Shown in pieces: positions 34,701-47,065 of a stretch of DNA of 64,000 nucleotides (position 1 is its first letter; every line of letters begins with the position of its first letter). Below the pieces are notes generated by a model, which ran no database searches, was not told the origin of the DNA, and saw nothing but the letters and a program-made list of their open reading frames with translations. This DNA comes from Campanula takesimana (taxonomy: Eukaryota; Streptophyta; Magnoliopsida; Asterales; Campanulaceae). The stretch lies in contig JAOWBW010000036.1 in NCBI GenBank assembly GCA_026119855.1, forward strand, positions 806,001 through 870,000, written 5' to 3'. Both the position numbers and the translations under genes were made by a program.

Positions 34701-37048
34701 GCCTAACACAAACAATTCAGTTATCAAATCAAGATAATTAAACTTTATTATTCTTAGATAAACTACCATGTTCAACTATCACATTAATCATAATTTTCAG
34801 ACAAGTACTACAAGTCAATTAAAACTACTACACAACTAGAAAGCAACATTTTATTTTACACATCTACTCAAAATACTTCCTAATTAAATATGAGTCATTG
34901 TAAGGATATTATAACACGTAGAAATATTATGATGCATTTAGTACATAATAAGAATATATACTAAAGTGAACTTTAGATCCACACATTCTTATATGAACAC
35001 TAACGCAACACTTTATATTTCTCATTGTTATTAATCTTCCACGTCAAGTTACTAATATGCAAAAGAGTCAGTCAGAAACGAATTTCACTCTTACTTGCAT
35101 ATTAACTGGAAAAGCAGGGTCAAGGCTTAAGTCAGAAAGGGAGTGATATCAAAAGTGTTGTCACTGCAACGATATCACTTCTGGCAACACTTAACACACA
35201 CGAACAGAAAACAGTTTCTGAAAAGAGTTTGCAGCGGAAAATCAACACAAGAATTATTTTTCTCAAGATATATAAATTATATATCTTGAGGGATGCCTCA
35301 AAAGGCGAGACCTTTACTAAATAATATGAAGTGAAGTACAAAGCCGAGAGTTCCCTAATGCTATTACAATGAAAGCTTTGTGGAATGACTAAGTCTAATA
35401 CACAGAATCCTAACCTAGCCAAGACACTTATAATACTCGGTACAAGAATATAAATGTGTTTGGGAATTTATAAGAACTAAGGAATGTGTAAGACTTTCTT
35501 GTGAGGAGTGTGTGTTCTTGCTTCAAGTGTTGTAAGTGTTGTATCTTCAATGCTTCACACCCTCTTCTATTTATAGTGCTTCTTGGACTTGGGGAACACT
35601 CCAAAAATGGTAGAAGGGCTGTTAAAACGTGGAGAGGTAGTGGATGAGTTGGCCGAGCCTTTAGGGGCGTTATCCCCACATTTCCTTTTAAATAGGAACC
35701 GACTTTCTTCTTGGCCAAGTTTGTGCTTCACCTTCTTGTACCTCCTAGCTTCTGCACCTTGTACTCTATCCTCCACAAACTCAGATTTTGAATGGGTCAA
35801 TTACCCATGTGTTTGTTATGCACAAATCCCACATGCTTGAATGGATAAAATCTCATTTTATCCATAATTCTCCTTTTTATCTTCCTTGCAATATCCTAGC
35901 TTGTATTATACCTGTAAATTGGACCAACATAAACAATAAACTTGCACAAATATTAGTCATTAGTCCAGGAGTTATTTATGAAGCAAATATACAAATATAA
36001 TAAAGTCTGCCCGTCGGCAGCACTGGGAAGGTGTGGTTATCACTTCTGATATCACCACATTCTGCACTTACATTAACTAACTACTATTAAAACTCATAAC
36101 TAATTATAAAATTTGAGACATATATAGTAAAATAAAGTATTCCGCTTTCTCCGTCCCCAAGTATTTTAATTTACTACTTTACTTATCAATATGATTAACA
36201 ATAATTGAACAATTTATTCTCTAACAATTTTCTCAATTGTTGTCACGTTGATCATACATTGGTACATTAGAAAAGGGTACATGAATCACATAGTATAGCT
36301 CTAATTTTCCATACTAAAATTATGTCATATGATCAATATTCCAATTGAATGAAACAATCTTAAAAATATGACTCTACCGAATTTTCTCAAAAATTGTCTT
36401 TTAGTATTTATTAGAGTACAACTAATAATCATGACTTTATGCGCTTCTTTACTTATTGATTTTCTCACATAATATGAAACAAACAAGATTTGATAAATAA
36501 TACTTTTCATATTGACACACTCAATAAAGTACTATTTTCCAATCTTCAAATAGTGACTTAAGCACTAATATTTAAAAGACAAGAGAGTAACTAAAAAGCT
36601 CATTCAACATTCAACGTTGAAACTTATGCTTTTAATACATCAAATATCTTTTACATTAATCAATAAATATAAGAAAATAGTTTAATTCAATTTTACGCTC
36701 ATGATCTAAATATTTTCATAGAGATCTATAGATCATATCCAAAATTAGTAAGATACAAAGTCTCTAGGACCTTTACTACTAATTTAACACAACATCGCAA
36801 AATTAAATCATAGAGAACTATTTTCATATTTTCTTCGATTAATCTAATTATTTGCTTGCACTACAATAACAAGCACATGAAAATCATCAGTCAATCATAA
36901 TCATTCAAATTAATATGTTTACACAAACAACTAAATTACTTGTTCAAAGATTTCATCTTTCAAGTAAACAATGATTATATGGACAAATAAAGAACGTACC
37001 AAATATACCACAATTAACAAGAATACATGATAATAATTTCTCTTAGAC
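31704..37048 (-). repeat. LARD-like internal region, copy 2
   Basis: Matches copy 1 and lacks the Athila-like and MULE insertions, so it shows both empty sites. It carries the solo LTR at 35107-36072. Two short deletions relative to copy 1 near 36712 and 36864. No coding domain. Confidence 0.85.
35107..36072. mobile_element. Solo LTR of an unrelated retrotransposon (966 bp)
   Basis: TG...CA termini with a perfect 5-bp duplication TTAAC (35102-35106, 36073-36077), absent from copy 1. Contains CTATTTATAG-type TATA sequence near 35568. No internal region remains, so the element was probably lost by LTR recombination. Confidence 0.8.
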
Positions 37049-37472
37049 TGTTGGAATATAAATTACACAACAAGTAGATTAAACAAACAATCAACGGGGC
37101 AATCATGCATTCAAACAGTGTAATCGCAGTACAACCAACAATTAAAGTAACACGCAACAAAGCATACTATAACAACACGAAAATTAAAGAGCAAGTTAGA
37201 AACTTATCGGGGTAGATCGAGTCGCCTTAGGAAGACTTCCCTAAGAGAAATTATTGCCTCCTACTCGTGCGATTTCGGATACAGACAAATTCCTCCGAGG
37301 ATAAAACGATCTCAGAATTTGAGTCAAGAACGATGCACACAGACTTAAATCTAACTGCGGCTCTATCTCATTCACCTGAGTCTCTCGTGATTTCACCATG
37401 GATTAAGGATTCAACATCAAGTATATGAATCGACTGTAAAGACAACCAAACAGAAAACAGAGCTCGGAATAG

Positions 37473-39502
37473 CACTACTAGAAAAATAATTTTTGGCGAC
37501 GGAGAAAACCGTGGGTAATAAACAAAATCCGTCGGAAAACGTATTTCTCCCTACGGAGAAATCCGTCGGAAATAAATGGTAAGTAATGGCCGACGGATTT
37601 TTCCGTCGGCATTCTCGACGGAATTTCCGTCGGCAAACACAAAAATCCGTCGGTAACGAAATCTGTGGGTAATTTCTGACGGCTAAAATGCGTCGGAAAT
37701 GCAGAAAAATACTTACGGAATTTTCGTACTTACTGACGGTTAAATTCCGTCAGAAACACTGAAAAATACCGACATAATTTCCGTCAGCGTAGATCATTTT
37801 TTTTTGGAAATATAATGATAATTACCGACAACTTTTCTGTCAATAATAATTTAGAAAACAAAAATAAATTTATTTATTATATTTAAAGATTAAGAGTTGG
37901 TTTTATGAAAAACCTATTTTACACTAAAGCGAGTATAAAACAAGTTTTTCGTAAGACTTTCACAAAGATTAATCGGGTTAAAATTAGTTAATTAAAAATT
38001 CAAAACAATGAGAAATTAATAATCATATTAAACTAAAATTTACTCTACTTAGATCATCCAAACAAAAATTTAAAAGCAATAAACCTAACATTTTTCAACT
38101 AGTGTCTTCCTATTACATTCAACAACACCACCACTACCGTGAGGACCACCACCGCCTCCACCGTAAGGGCTGCCATTGCCTCCTTCTCCATAATAGCGAC
38201 CATCACCATAGGGACTTCCACCTATAGAACAACAATAGAATGCCTAAAAATAAACCATGAATTTATATAATATTTAAAATTTGGAAACACTAATATAAAA
38301 TGATAAAATGTAAACAATTAAATCTGTAACTGTTGCTTCTTCAGTTTTATGTCACCCTTTTGATTATTATTGATTGTTATTTATCAGAAGACTTATTTCA
38401 AAAGTATACTGGTAGGTTACCAAGCACATATCCTTAATGTCCTCATAATCAAATAAAAAATTACATCCATCAAGAATTGGCTAGAATTGTTAAGAAAAAA
38501 AAAGCCAAGACCTGTAAATCTTCATTACCACGATCATGATGGGTATGTTGCTGCTTAATAATCATTGAGACATTAAATCAGACATGTTTATAAAGATAAA
38601 ATATTAATCTCACTCAGTATAAACATAATTCACATAACAAAATAAAGCTAATATAAATAATAATCAACAAAAAACTGAGATTAGTTACCTCTAAAAATTA
38701 TTCCATACACTCTGACGAAGAAAGAACACCCTAATGCGAAATCCCACCAATAAAGTGAAAATATATGAAACCTGCAGGGAAAGAGTAATGAAAGAAGTTG
38801 TGGATGTATTTAAGTAACAATCATAGAAGCACAAAACACAAAACGTAAATGGAGATGGAATTTGGGAATTTTTTTAAGCGCCACATTATCCCTCACAATC
38901 ATAGGCAACAAATTCTTTCTTAAAGGTATAGCATAGACCAATAATTAATTGTTAAGAGATCTGAACAAAAATCAGAAACTGGAAGAATGGAAGAAGCAAT
39001 AAGTGCAATGGTTTAATTAAATTAAAGAAACAGGAGGAGTAAAGAGACGATAGACACTTATCGCAGTTAATCGATTGCCGGAGTGAGACGCAGTGAGAGA
39101 CACCCAAGGAGGAAAGATAGGGAATGTAGGCGAGAGGGAGAAGGGGAGGCGGAGGCTAATGGGATGAGCTGCTAGGGCACGTATTCAACACTTTGATTTA
39201 ATCCCCATGTTCCCCACGGAATTATCCATCGACAGCGAAAAACAGCGGCCCATTCTTTTTTTTCAGTCTTTTTGAAATCCCTCCAAATGCCCGACGGTTT
39301 ATTTCGCCAGAACCTCCCTACGGATCTATCCGTAAGCTTTTTCCTGCGGTTTTACGGCCATCTTTACGGAAATTCCGTCGGAAAATATTTCAGATTTCCC
39401 TCCAAAGAATCCGTAGGAAACTTTTGATTTCCGTCAAGAATTGCCCACGGTTTCGAATCCGTCAGCCTATTTCCGTCACCAAAAATATTAATTCTAGTAG
39501 TG
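37473..39502. mobile_element. Non-autonomous CACTA transposon, 2030 bp
   Basis: Termini CACTACTAGAAAAATAATTT and a complementary right end, flanked by TAG at 37470-37472 and 39503-39505. Subterminal arrays of CCGTCGGAAA/TTTCCGTCGG words at both ends. No transposase. A Gly-rich coding-like stretch lies in the middle on the minus strand. Confidence 0.9.
38085..38221 (-). pseudogene. Possible captured exon of a glycine-rich protein
   Basis: About 45 codons rich in Gly, Tyr and Pro ending in a non-Gly tail (VVECNRKTLVEKC, then stop), preceded on the minus strand by a splice-acceptor-like CTATAG. A single fragment inside the noncoding CACTA; the parent gene is not identified. A chance GC-rich repeat is the alternative. 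Confidence 0.35.
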
Positions 39503-40003
39503 TAGGAGAGAACAACACATGAGACTAACGACACAGTGAGTGTACCAAGTACTGCTTACTGCGCTGTCAACCAACGGTATATCCTTTTCCTCTTTCTGCC
39601 TTTCATCTTATACGGACCAGTATTTGATTCCTTAATTGTTTTGTCCACTTACATTGGATTAGAACTCTTAATCCTAGTTAAACTAGGTTAACCCATTTAT
39701 CCTTCCTTTGTACTGAGTATATAAAGTGGACATAGACTTGTACTAGTATGGAAACTCTTGAAACTTAGCACATGACCAACAACTTTCGGTCAACCATGGG
39801 CTATGTATAAGCTCTTGACTTAGTTATATTAATTATCCAAGTCAAACTTAACTCCTTAAAGTCCAACCCAATTAAAGGACTATTTACTTTAGTTAAGTTA
39901 CATGTAATTATTAAACTAACTTAAACTCTTAAACATACAAATAAACTTATTTAATCATAAAGATAATTATAATAAATATATACTTCCATTACATTAGATT
40001 ATA

Positions 40004-40754
40004 GACAAAGTCTTGGGTAGGACTGCCGCATGGCGTGCGGCGGGTCTGGCCCATGGGCCGACCCGGCCGACCCGCCCCGCCCGGCTCCTTCCCCCTCTCC
40101 CTGAGTGACACGTGTCCTAAAAAAAAAAAAAAAACCTCATCAACTTTAAAATGCTATATCTTGAGATTTATAACTCAGAAAAAAAAAATTAAAAATACCG
40201 TTGTGTTCGTCTCGACGAGACGAATAAAACTACATAGGTCATGATATGGTTTGATTTTTTTTTTAAACATTTTTTTACACATAAAAAAGTTTGAGGTGCT
40301 TGCCAGCTGAAATGTAACACTCTGTTCTGATAAAAGTAACACCTTCATCTTCAAAAAGTAACACTTTTTCTATTGTCAAATGTAACATCAATTTTACAAA
40401 AAAAAAAAAAATGGGTTTGCATTTCAATTGTTACTTTCTCAATAAAAAATTGTTACATTTCATATATAATGTTACATTAAGGAATATAAACTGTTACAAT
40501 TGAGAAAAAAATGTTACATTCATTTTTTATAAAATGTAACATTAGTTTAGTTGTCAATCCTATGTTATTTTCGGAGAAAAAAAATGTTACATTTGAAAAA
40601 ATGAGTGTTACATTCCTTTATAAAAAGTGTTACATTAATTTAGTTGTCAATCTTTATGTTATCTTTTATCTATTGTAGCAAAATTGTGGTACATTTTTTT
40701 TAAAAAAAAGTGTTACATTTTGTTATAATAAGTGTTACATTTGAAAAACTTCTC
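40004..40754. mobile_element. Mutator-type MITE, 751 bp, 9-bp target duplication
   Basis: Perfect TAGATTATA at 39995-40003 and 40755-40763. The left end GACAAAGTCTTGGGT resembles the family end GACAAAAACTTGGGT; the right end is weakly complementary. GC-rich left part, then an AT-rich body full of TGTTACATT words. Confidence 0.7.
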
Positions 40755-40929
40755 TAGATTATATAATCTAAAATAACATATCAAATATAGATTATCCCAA
40801 TTATCTTTAATAAGTAAGTTTATCACGTATACGTCTTTGAGCTATGGATTTCTACCACTAAATGGCTTTAATCCCAGTTTAATATTACAACTTTAACCCA
40901 TATCAAAGACGTAAGTTTCCAACAGTTTA

Positions 40930-42478
40930 TGACGATATTGATGCTACAATTTTTTTCATTTATAATTAAAATTGCTATTAATGAAAATATTATTTATTTT
41001 TTACATCTATATACCATATTATTCAAAAGGCCAGTAAATTTCAAATACAAAAAGAATAAATAAAAAGTAACAATAATTATCAATATTCTCCCCTACAGAA
41101 TAAAATTTTCTGCGGCAATACAAGAATGTCAACTTGATTCCAACCACTGATGATAACATAAGTAAATGAATCCATATATTTATTTCATATCCTCAAACAA
41201 ATCAATAGTCTCAACTACGAAGCTGTGAACTGAACTGAGCATCGAACATTTGAAACCGAACATCTATATCCTTTGAAATTTACAAAGAAGAAAAGACACA
41301 TAAAAGAAAAAAAGTTACAGGGGTATTGATGAACAAGGAATTTGGAGCATATATTGGTGTTGTAATTTTGACTATTCAGGCACTTGTATGTAGCAAATAT
41401 AGCAAGACCCTGACTTTGTGAACATTCTAATTATATTTAATCCCTCATCTTTCTGTAATATCCATACAATATACTACTACACCATCATATCTTTGTTTTC
41501 CATATAGAAATAGTCTGAAAGATACTATGGAGGCTAGTGGAGGCTACATTGATGTTGGATTTGACCGTCTAGAAAACAAGTGACCAATCTATACGGGAAC
41601 GTGGATGCCTTTTGGTTTAGTTTCGACCGTATAGAGATGTTACTTGGTTTCTTGATTTTAGTACGGGATTGTGGATGCCTTTTGGCTTAGTTTCGACCGT
41701 GCGTTTTGTGCTCTCAATTTGTAGATGTTCTGCGGATTCAAAAGTTTCAGAATTTATCCCTATGAACAAAGTGCAAATTGTTTGCAGAGAAGGAAACTAA
41801 ATTTGAATTAATTCTTTGCATGGACCAATGGCAGGCTTATGCCTTGTTTCTGGGAATGCGAATGAAATATCCAGTCTGTAAATTGTTTACAGATAATTTA
41901 GATTTCGTCCCCATAATGTTGTTTCATGATTAAATCACAAGATTTTGCTTCTGTTAATTAATTTGATTAGTTAACATCCTTTATGCAAAGACTATATTAT
42001 ATTATGTTTGACATAATTAAATATATGATGCATATCTCTACGCAAAGATTATATTATATTATGTTTGGCATAATTAAATATATGATGCATGTCTCTGTGT
42101 AAATGAACCTTCATCAAAATTTTAAGTTTTATGCCACCCACTATTTAAACACTTGTGAAGTACCTTGATCGTTTCGGTGTGGTTTATCTATCAAAGCAGG
42201 GCACATCATTCTATCATTAAGTAGCAAGATGAGGCAAAGGTTGTCTATACGTTTAAAATGGTCAAACTTAATTACGCTATCATAACAGTTATGGCTCTAA
42301 GGCATAAGATGTGATTAAAACATGTAAGACATAAGATGTCAAAATCCTATAAAGCATCTAAGAGTCACATGTGATGTGATTGATAAGGAGTTATCTACCT
42401 AAATAGCTTGGTTTTGAGGTTCATGCCAAAACAGACTCACAAATCAAGAGAAATATGGATCTTAGCCCATTTAAACTA
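40930..42478. other. Unassigned AT-rich region with two tandem duplications
   Basis: No gene or transposon end recognised. A 38-bp unit occurs at 41593-41630 and 41663-41700, and a 57-bp unit twice in tandem at 41985-42041 and 42042-42098. Confidence 0.4.
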
Positions 42479-42480
42479 TA

Positions 42481-42762
42481 CTCCCTCCGTCCCACCTCAC
42501 TTGAAACCTAAGAGGTGGGCACAATAACTAAGAAAAATTAATAAAATAAGAAAAATATGTGGTAGAAAATGAAGAGAGAGAATGAGTGGGGTTAATAGTA
42601 GGTTGGTTGAATGAATTTTGTGGTGGAATATGAAGAGAGAGAACAAATGGGTGTGGTAGATTGAATATAAAATTATAAAAAGATTACCATTTTAGGAAGT
42701 CTCAAGTGAAGTGGGACGGACCAAAATAGAAATAAGACTCAAGTGAGGTGGGACGGAGGGAG
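42481..42762. mobile_element. Stowaway-type MITE, 282 bp
   Basis: CTCCCTCCGTCCCACCTCAC and the complementary right end, TA on both sides. An intact relative of the split MITE at 2993-3550. Confidence 0.88.
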
Positions 42763-42959
42763 TATTATACAAGAGTTATATTTGAAGGTGTATAATTTAG
42801 TGGGAGTATTTATGAAATACATTATTTATCTCTAAATGATAAAGGTATGAAATATATGTGTATATTTATTTGAATATTTGTGTAGAATGTTTTTGAACTA
42901 TAATCATGTATAATTACTGTGATAGACCCCACTTAAAAGAATAAGATTAATTTTTTTGA

Positions 42960-43635
42960 CCTAGTCATGAGCTTAATAATTGTTATTAAGCAAGAGTAAA
43001 AGTTATGCATTCTTAATAAATTCTATTCCTAAGAAACTTAATGCCTTAAGGTCCGACATAGACATATATTGGAATCATGTGGATGAATCTATGGATGTCA
43101 ATTGTCCTACGACTTGCTACCAAATATTTGGAACTTTAGAAGTATCTAAAATATATGGATGCTTATGTGATAAGCAATTACATAGGAAGCGTTCCTACAA
43201 GCAAGAAAGGCAAGAAAAGTTTGAGATTGATTAGAGCCTAACATTCATGTGATGAATGAAAGGTATGTTAATAAGTTCTCATGTTTTGAACATGGAGAAA
43301 CATATTAATTACCTTAGATGGCTTGGTGATCAAGTTAGTTTGGAACTAACAAACGGATTTGATATTAATTCTTAAGCAACATTTGATGTTTAAAATGCTA
43401 AGTCTTAATATCAAATGGAGACCTTCTCAAACTCTAATAAGGACAAGGATTTAAGATAAAGGCAAGACAAGAGTTGTTAAGCCTAAAGGAAATATTTGTG
43501 GCTAAACCTAAAAAAATCCGAAAGATGTAATTTCAACCTTGGCAATAAGCTTGACCGTTGGAGAAATTACAATTTGAATTAAAAGATCAAGGGGAAGGGT
43601 AGTAGGACTACCGCTTCAAGTATTTATGTTAAAAT
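42960..43635 (+). pseudogene. Decayed Copia gag region (left part)
   Basis: Scattered matches, in all three forward frames, to a Copia gag and its Lys/Gly-rich linker, with many stops. The piece ends directly in the CACTA target site and the reading resumes after 61776, at the start of the protease region. A short 84-codon open frame (42980-43234) inside it is a remnant, not a separate gene. Confidence 0.5.
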
Positions 43636-43840
43636 CACTACTACATTTCGGAGCTAATGTAACGCATCTAATGCAACGCCAGAGCTAATGTAACGAACCT
43701 AATGCAACGACAGAGCTAATGTAACGGCACATTTTGATTAATGCAACGGCTTTGATCTCAGCGTTACATTAGATTTTTTGGCGTTACATTAGCTTTTTCT
43801 AATGTAACGGCTAAATTACTAATGCAACGCCAAAATAATT
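43636..43840 (+). repeat. CACTA left subterminal repeat array
   Basis: About ten TAATGYAACG-type words in direct and inverted orientation; presumed transposase-binding sites. Confidence 0.7.
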
Positions 43841-44027
43841 CCCTCCTTTTTTTTTGGGGAACACTCAAACAATTGCACAAAATAATTCCCTCCATATTTT
43901 CCCACTCACTCACATCCACACAATTATTTTCACACGTCAAAATATGTTTCACAAAACCCCCCCCCCAAACCAACACACACACACACAGAGATCCTTCCCA
44001 AACACACACAAACCCCCCACCCACACA

Positions 44028-44105
44028 CACCGCCGCTGACCTCCAACCACTCACCCGCCGCCGCTGACCTCCAGCCACTCACCCACCGCCGCTGACCTCC
44101 CGCCA
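44028..44105 (+). repeat. GC-rich triple repeat in the CACTA 5' region
   Basis: Three near-copies of a roughly 30-bp CCGCCGCTGACCTCC-containing unit in what looks like a leader; pyrimidine-rich CTCTCACT stretch follows at 44140-44170. Confidence 0.5.
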
Positions 44106-45009
44106 TTGATTTCAAATAGAGGTAATATTTTCGTATCTTTCTCACTCTCACTCTCTCTCACTCCACCTCAATTTCCGCCGCCGCCGGCGGAATCATTAAT
44201 TCCGGCCGAAATTGTTTATTTGAACAAACATGATATTAAATTTAAGAAATAATAATAGCAATTTACAATAATATTAAAAAAAAAATTGACAATAACATAA
44301 GGACGCAATACAAGTAGAAGAAAAGGAAAGTTTGACAAGCCAACTTGTAATCAGTTAACCAACCATTAATCAGTTAACGCAAATTAAAGACTTTTGATTT
44401 TTTGATTTTGTTCTTATGGATTTTGACATTTTTTTTATGTCTTTTTTCATTCAGATTACGAAGGTCTGATTCTTAGTTCCTCAAGCTCAAAATAATGCAA
44501 AGGGGGTTTCTTAAGGTATCATTGTTGTATTCTCAATTTGTTCCCATTTTGTTCCCAATTTGTTACTCATGCTCAAAATTAGGGTTTCATTTCGTCTATT
44601 CTATGAATGAATTTTGTTCCCAATCTGTTCTTGTATGTGATTCGTTTGATTAAGTTGTATTATCTCAATTTAATTTAGGATGGAGGGCGTACCACATTAG
44701 TAGAATATAGGACACTGCCTTTAGTGGACTTGACTGCTAATTTGCGTAAAACAGCAACGACTCAATGAAAATGCCTTTAGCCCATTGAATATTAGCTGAT
44801 AAACTATAACTAATGACATTCTTTTCCTAAAATCTGAAGTCATGGGCATTCATGCTCAGCGCTATACTTTTTTGAGCTCGAGTTAATGAGCCTATAAATT
44901 CTATGCGTGTTAACTGAATCACTTTTTGGCATACTTCAATGATGAATGATAATTGTATTGCTTGCAAGGCATTATTAGTACAATATACCTTATTTTTTCT
45001 TTTTCTTGT

Positions 45010-46622
45010 TGTTGGTCCCAAAGACACAACAAGGGTATGAAAGGAGGCTAGAGGGGGGGTGAATAGCCTACTTAAAATTTCAACCCTTTTTCAAAATTCA
45101 ACCAAGTGCTTACAATCTTGAGTTTTGCGGTCAAGTAATAAACCGTGCGGTCAAGGTGTAATATGCACAGCGGAAGTTTTCGATGGAAATAAGGTAGAGT
45201 TGTTTATGACAAAATCTCTAACACCAGAACTCACGGTCAACCCAGTTGCGGTCAATTGAGTCCGGTCAAGATAAGTGCGGTCAAATAGAAATGCGGTCAA
45301 GAGATTTGTGGTCAGATGGTTGAGAAATTGAAAGTTGTTGTCTTAGAAGTTTTGGCAAAATATAAGTTAGTCAGATTTTAACTTAGGCAATATGGAGAAC
45401 AAACAAACACAATTCACAATACGTTTGAGTATCTGTAAGATCAAACACTAAACGACAAACAAAGTTAATATGAACAATGAAGAACAAGATGAACAATACT
45501 TGAAAGTAAATTTGCAGAAAGTAAAATGACACAAGTATTTGGAAAGGTTCGATCTGTTAAAAAGATCTACGTCCTTTACCAAGATGGTCAGTCTTGGATT
45601 TTGAATGGAGGTATATATTGATTCTTGAGTGTACAGATTACAGAGATGAAGTATTGAATCAACACCTACTTTCTATGAAGAACAAATCCTAGACTTAGAC
45701 CAGTGTATCCCTTTTGATTCAATCTAAGTGATTGATCAATTGGGGTGAGTGTGTGTAAGAGTCTGAAGCTCTTTGAAATCTATATGATTTAGAGCCTAAA
45801 GAATCTTAAGTGTTACAAGGCTTGAGATGACTTGAATGTTGCTGGAGATCTTTGAAGGTTTGAAGGTGAGTTCTTTGAAGATTCAAAGGATTCTGGAAAT
45901 CTTGAGTATGATCTTCAATCACCAAGTATTTCAACAGCAATTTCTCTCTTAGAATCTCAGCACAGTTCAATGAAGAACTTAAGGGCTATTTATAGCCTTG
46001 AATGAGAAAATAGCTGTTGGATTTACTTGGGCTCCAAGTTGAAGGACAATGAGCTGTTGAATTCTGATTGGAGCTCATTCTGAGTTTGTCCTTTTTGCAG
46101 ATAAGAGGTGGTCCCACTTAGATGAATTCAAATTTGAATTACTTGGGATCCAAGTTCTGCAACGTTCTAAACTAACCATAGTTTGACCATGGTTAAGTTT
46201 GAACATACTTGGGTTCTTGAACTTCTGCTCATCTGCGGTCAAGACTTGCGGTCGGAGCTCTTGCGGTCAATATGCCTAAGGGCATCTGCGGTCGAGGGGT
46301 CAAATGTGACCTGTCAAGATATGCCACAAAGCTTCACGGTCACTGACTTTCGGTCAAGTGATTCACGGTCCAGTGGTCTTCCACGGTCAGGTGGTCTACC
46401 ACGGTCAAGTGAATTCACGGTCAAGGTCTTGACCACTAAAATTCCAGACTTAAAAAATTTTCAGCCTATCAATCTAAAGCCTATACAATCAAAGTGGACT
46501 ATTCTAAAAATGAAGTTTAACACTTCTTACAATATATCCTAAAGTCCACAAAAGATAAAATTAGGTTACGGGATCAATCAAATCTAGGTAATAGGAGTGG
46601 TTTATAATAAGCATATCCAACA
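45010..46622 (-). repeat. Sirevirus-like 3' LTR
   Basis: TGTTGG...CCAACA. Twelve GGTCAA words and two TTGACC words (W-box cores on one or the other strand), most within GCGGTCAA or ACGGTCAA. A TATA box (complement of 45986-45995) divides it. Confidence 0.9.
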
Positions 46623-46636
46623 ATCTCCCCCTATTT
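46623..46636 (-). other. Sirevirus-like polypurine tract
   Basis: On the minus strand AAATAGGGGGAGAT directly precedes the 3' LTR. Confidence 0.8.
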
Positions 46637-47065
46637 GATTGAGACCATTACCTACTATAACAAAGGCTAATTCATTGTACTTGGTAGTAACATGTTTTCA
46701 AGAAAATAATATTTTATTAATTTCATGCCCCAAGTCAATGCACACTCTAAGCCAGTGTCATAGATTTCTATCAGCCTAAAAAGATAAAAGATACTAATCC
46801 TAGCAAGATAGACATAAGGTTTGAAAGCATTTTTAGAGAGAATATCAATAAGTAAGCAAATGCATCAAACAAACATTCAAAAGGCACTCCACAAAAATAT
46901 AATCATTAAGGTGAGGAGTGCAGACAAAAGAGATTAAAGTTTTACAACCCAAATAAAAGAAACAGAAATACAAATTGTTTTGAGACAAACATCAACAAAT
47001 TTGTTTTAACATGACCACATACGGTCAGTTCAAATGGTGCGATTGATATTGCGGTAGAGGATAGT
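46637..47065 (-). other. Sirevirus-like 3' UTR
   Basis: About 430 bp between the env-position stop codon and the polypurine tract; nothing coding seen. Confidence 0.6.

Larger units (their letters stand above)
37049..40924 (-). repeat. LARD-like LTR 3, with two insertions
   Basis: TGTTGG...CCAACA, about 1.08 kb once the CACTA (37473-39502) and the Mutator MITE (40004-40754) with their duplications are removed. Outer GTTTA at 40925-40929. Confidence 0.9.
9370..40929 (-). mobile_element. Triple-LTR array of a noncoding LTR retrotransposon
   Basis: Three copies of one LTR (TGTTGG...CCAACA) start at 9375, 30620 and 37049, separated by two copies of the same internal region. A single 5-bp duplication GTTTA bounds the whole array (9370-9374 and 40925-40929); no duplication is seen at the middle LTR. 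The internal region is about 4.4 kb after removing nested elements and has no retroviral coding, so this is a LARD-like non-autonomous element. A G-rich tract on the minus strand next to LTR 1 (complement of 10459-10473) looks like a Copia polypurine tract and sets the orientation as minus. No clear primer binding site was found. The simplest origin is unequal recombination between the LTRs of one inserted copy. Confidence 0.85.

Noticed and set aside
35132..35800. Several 70-100 codon frames on both strands
   Set aside because: All lie in the solo LTR, overlap each other and show no domain.
25454..36510. A 61-codon minus-strand open frame found in both LARD internal copies (25454-25639, 36325-36510)
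   Set aside because: It is conserved only because the whole region is duplicated; no motif and no codon bias suggests a protein.
40930..41560. Right end of the CACTA whose left end is at 8894
   Set aside because: No TTCTTGTAGTG terminus or matching subterminal words were found after the array.
43764..44151. Open frames of about 100 codons with Gly/Val/Cys-rich reading on the minus strand
   Set aside because: They arise from the CA-rich and CCGCCG repeats of the CACTA leader.
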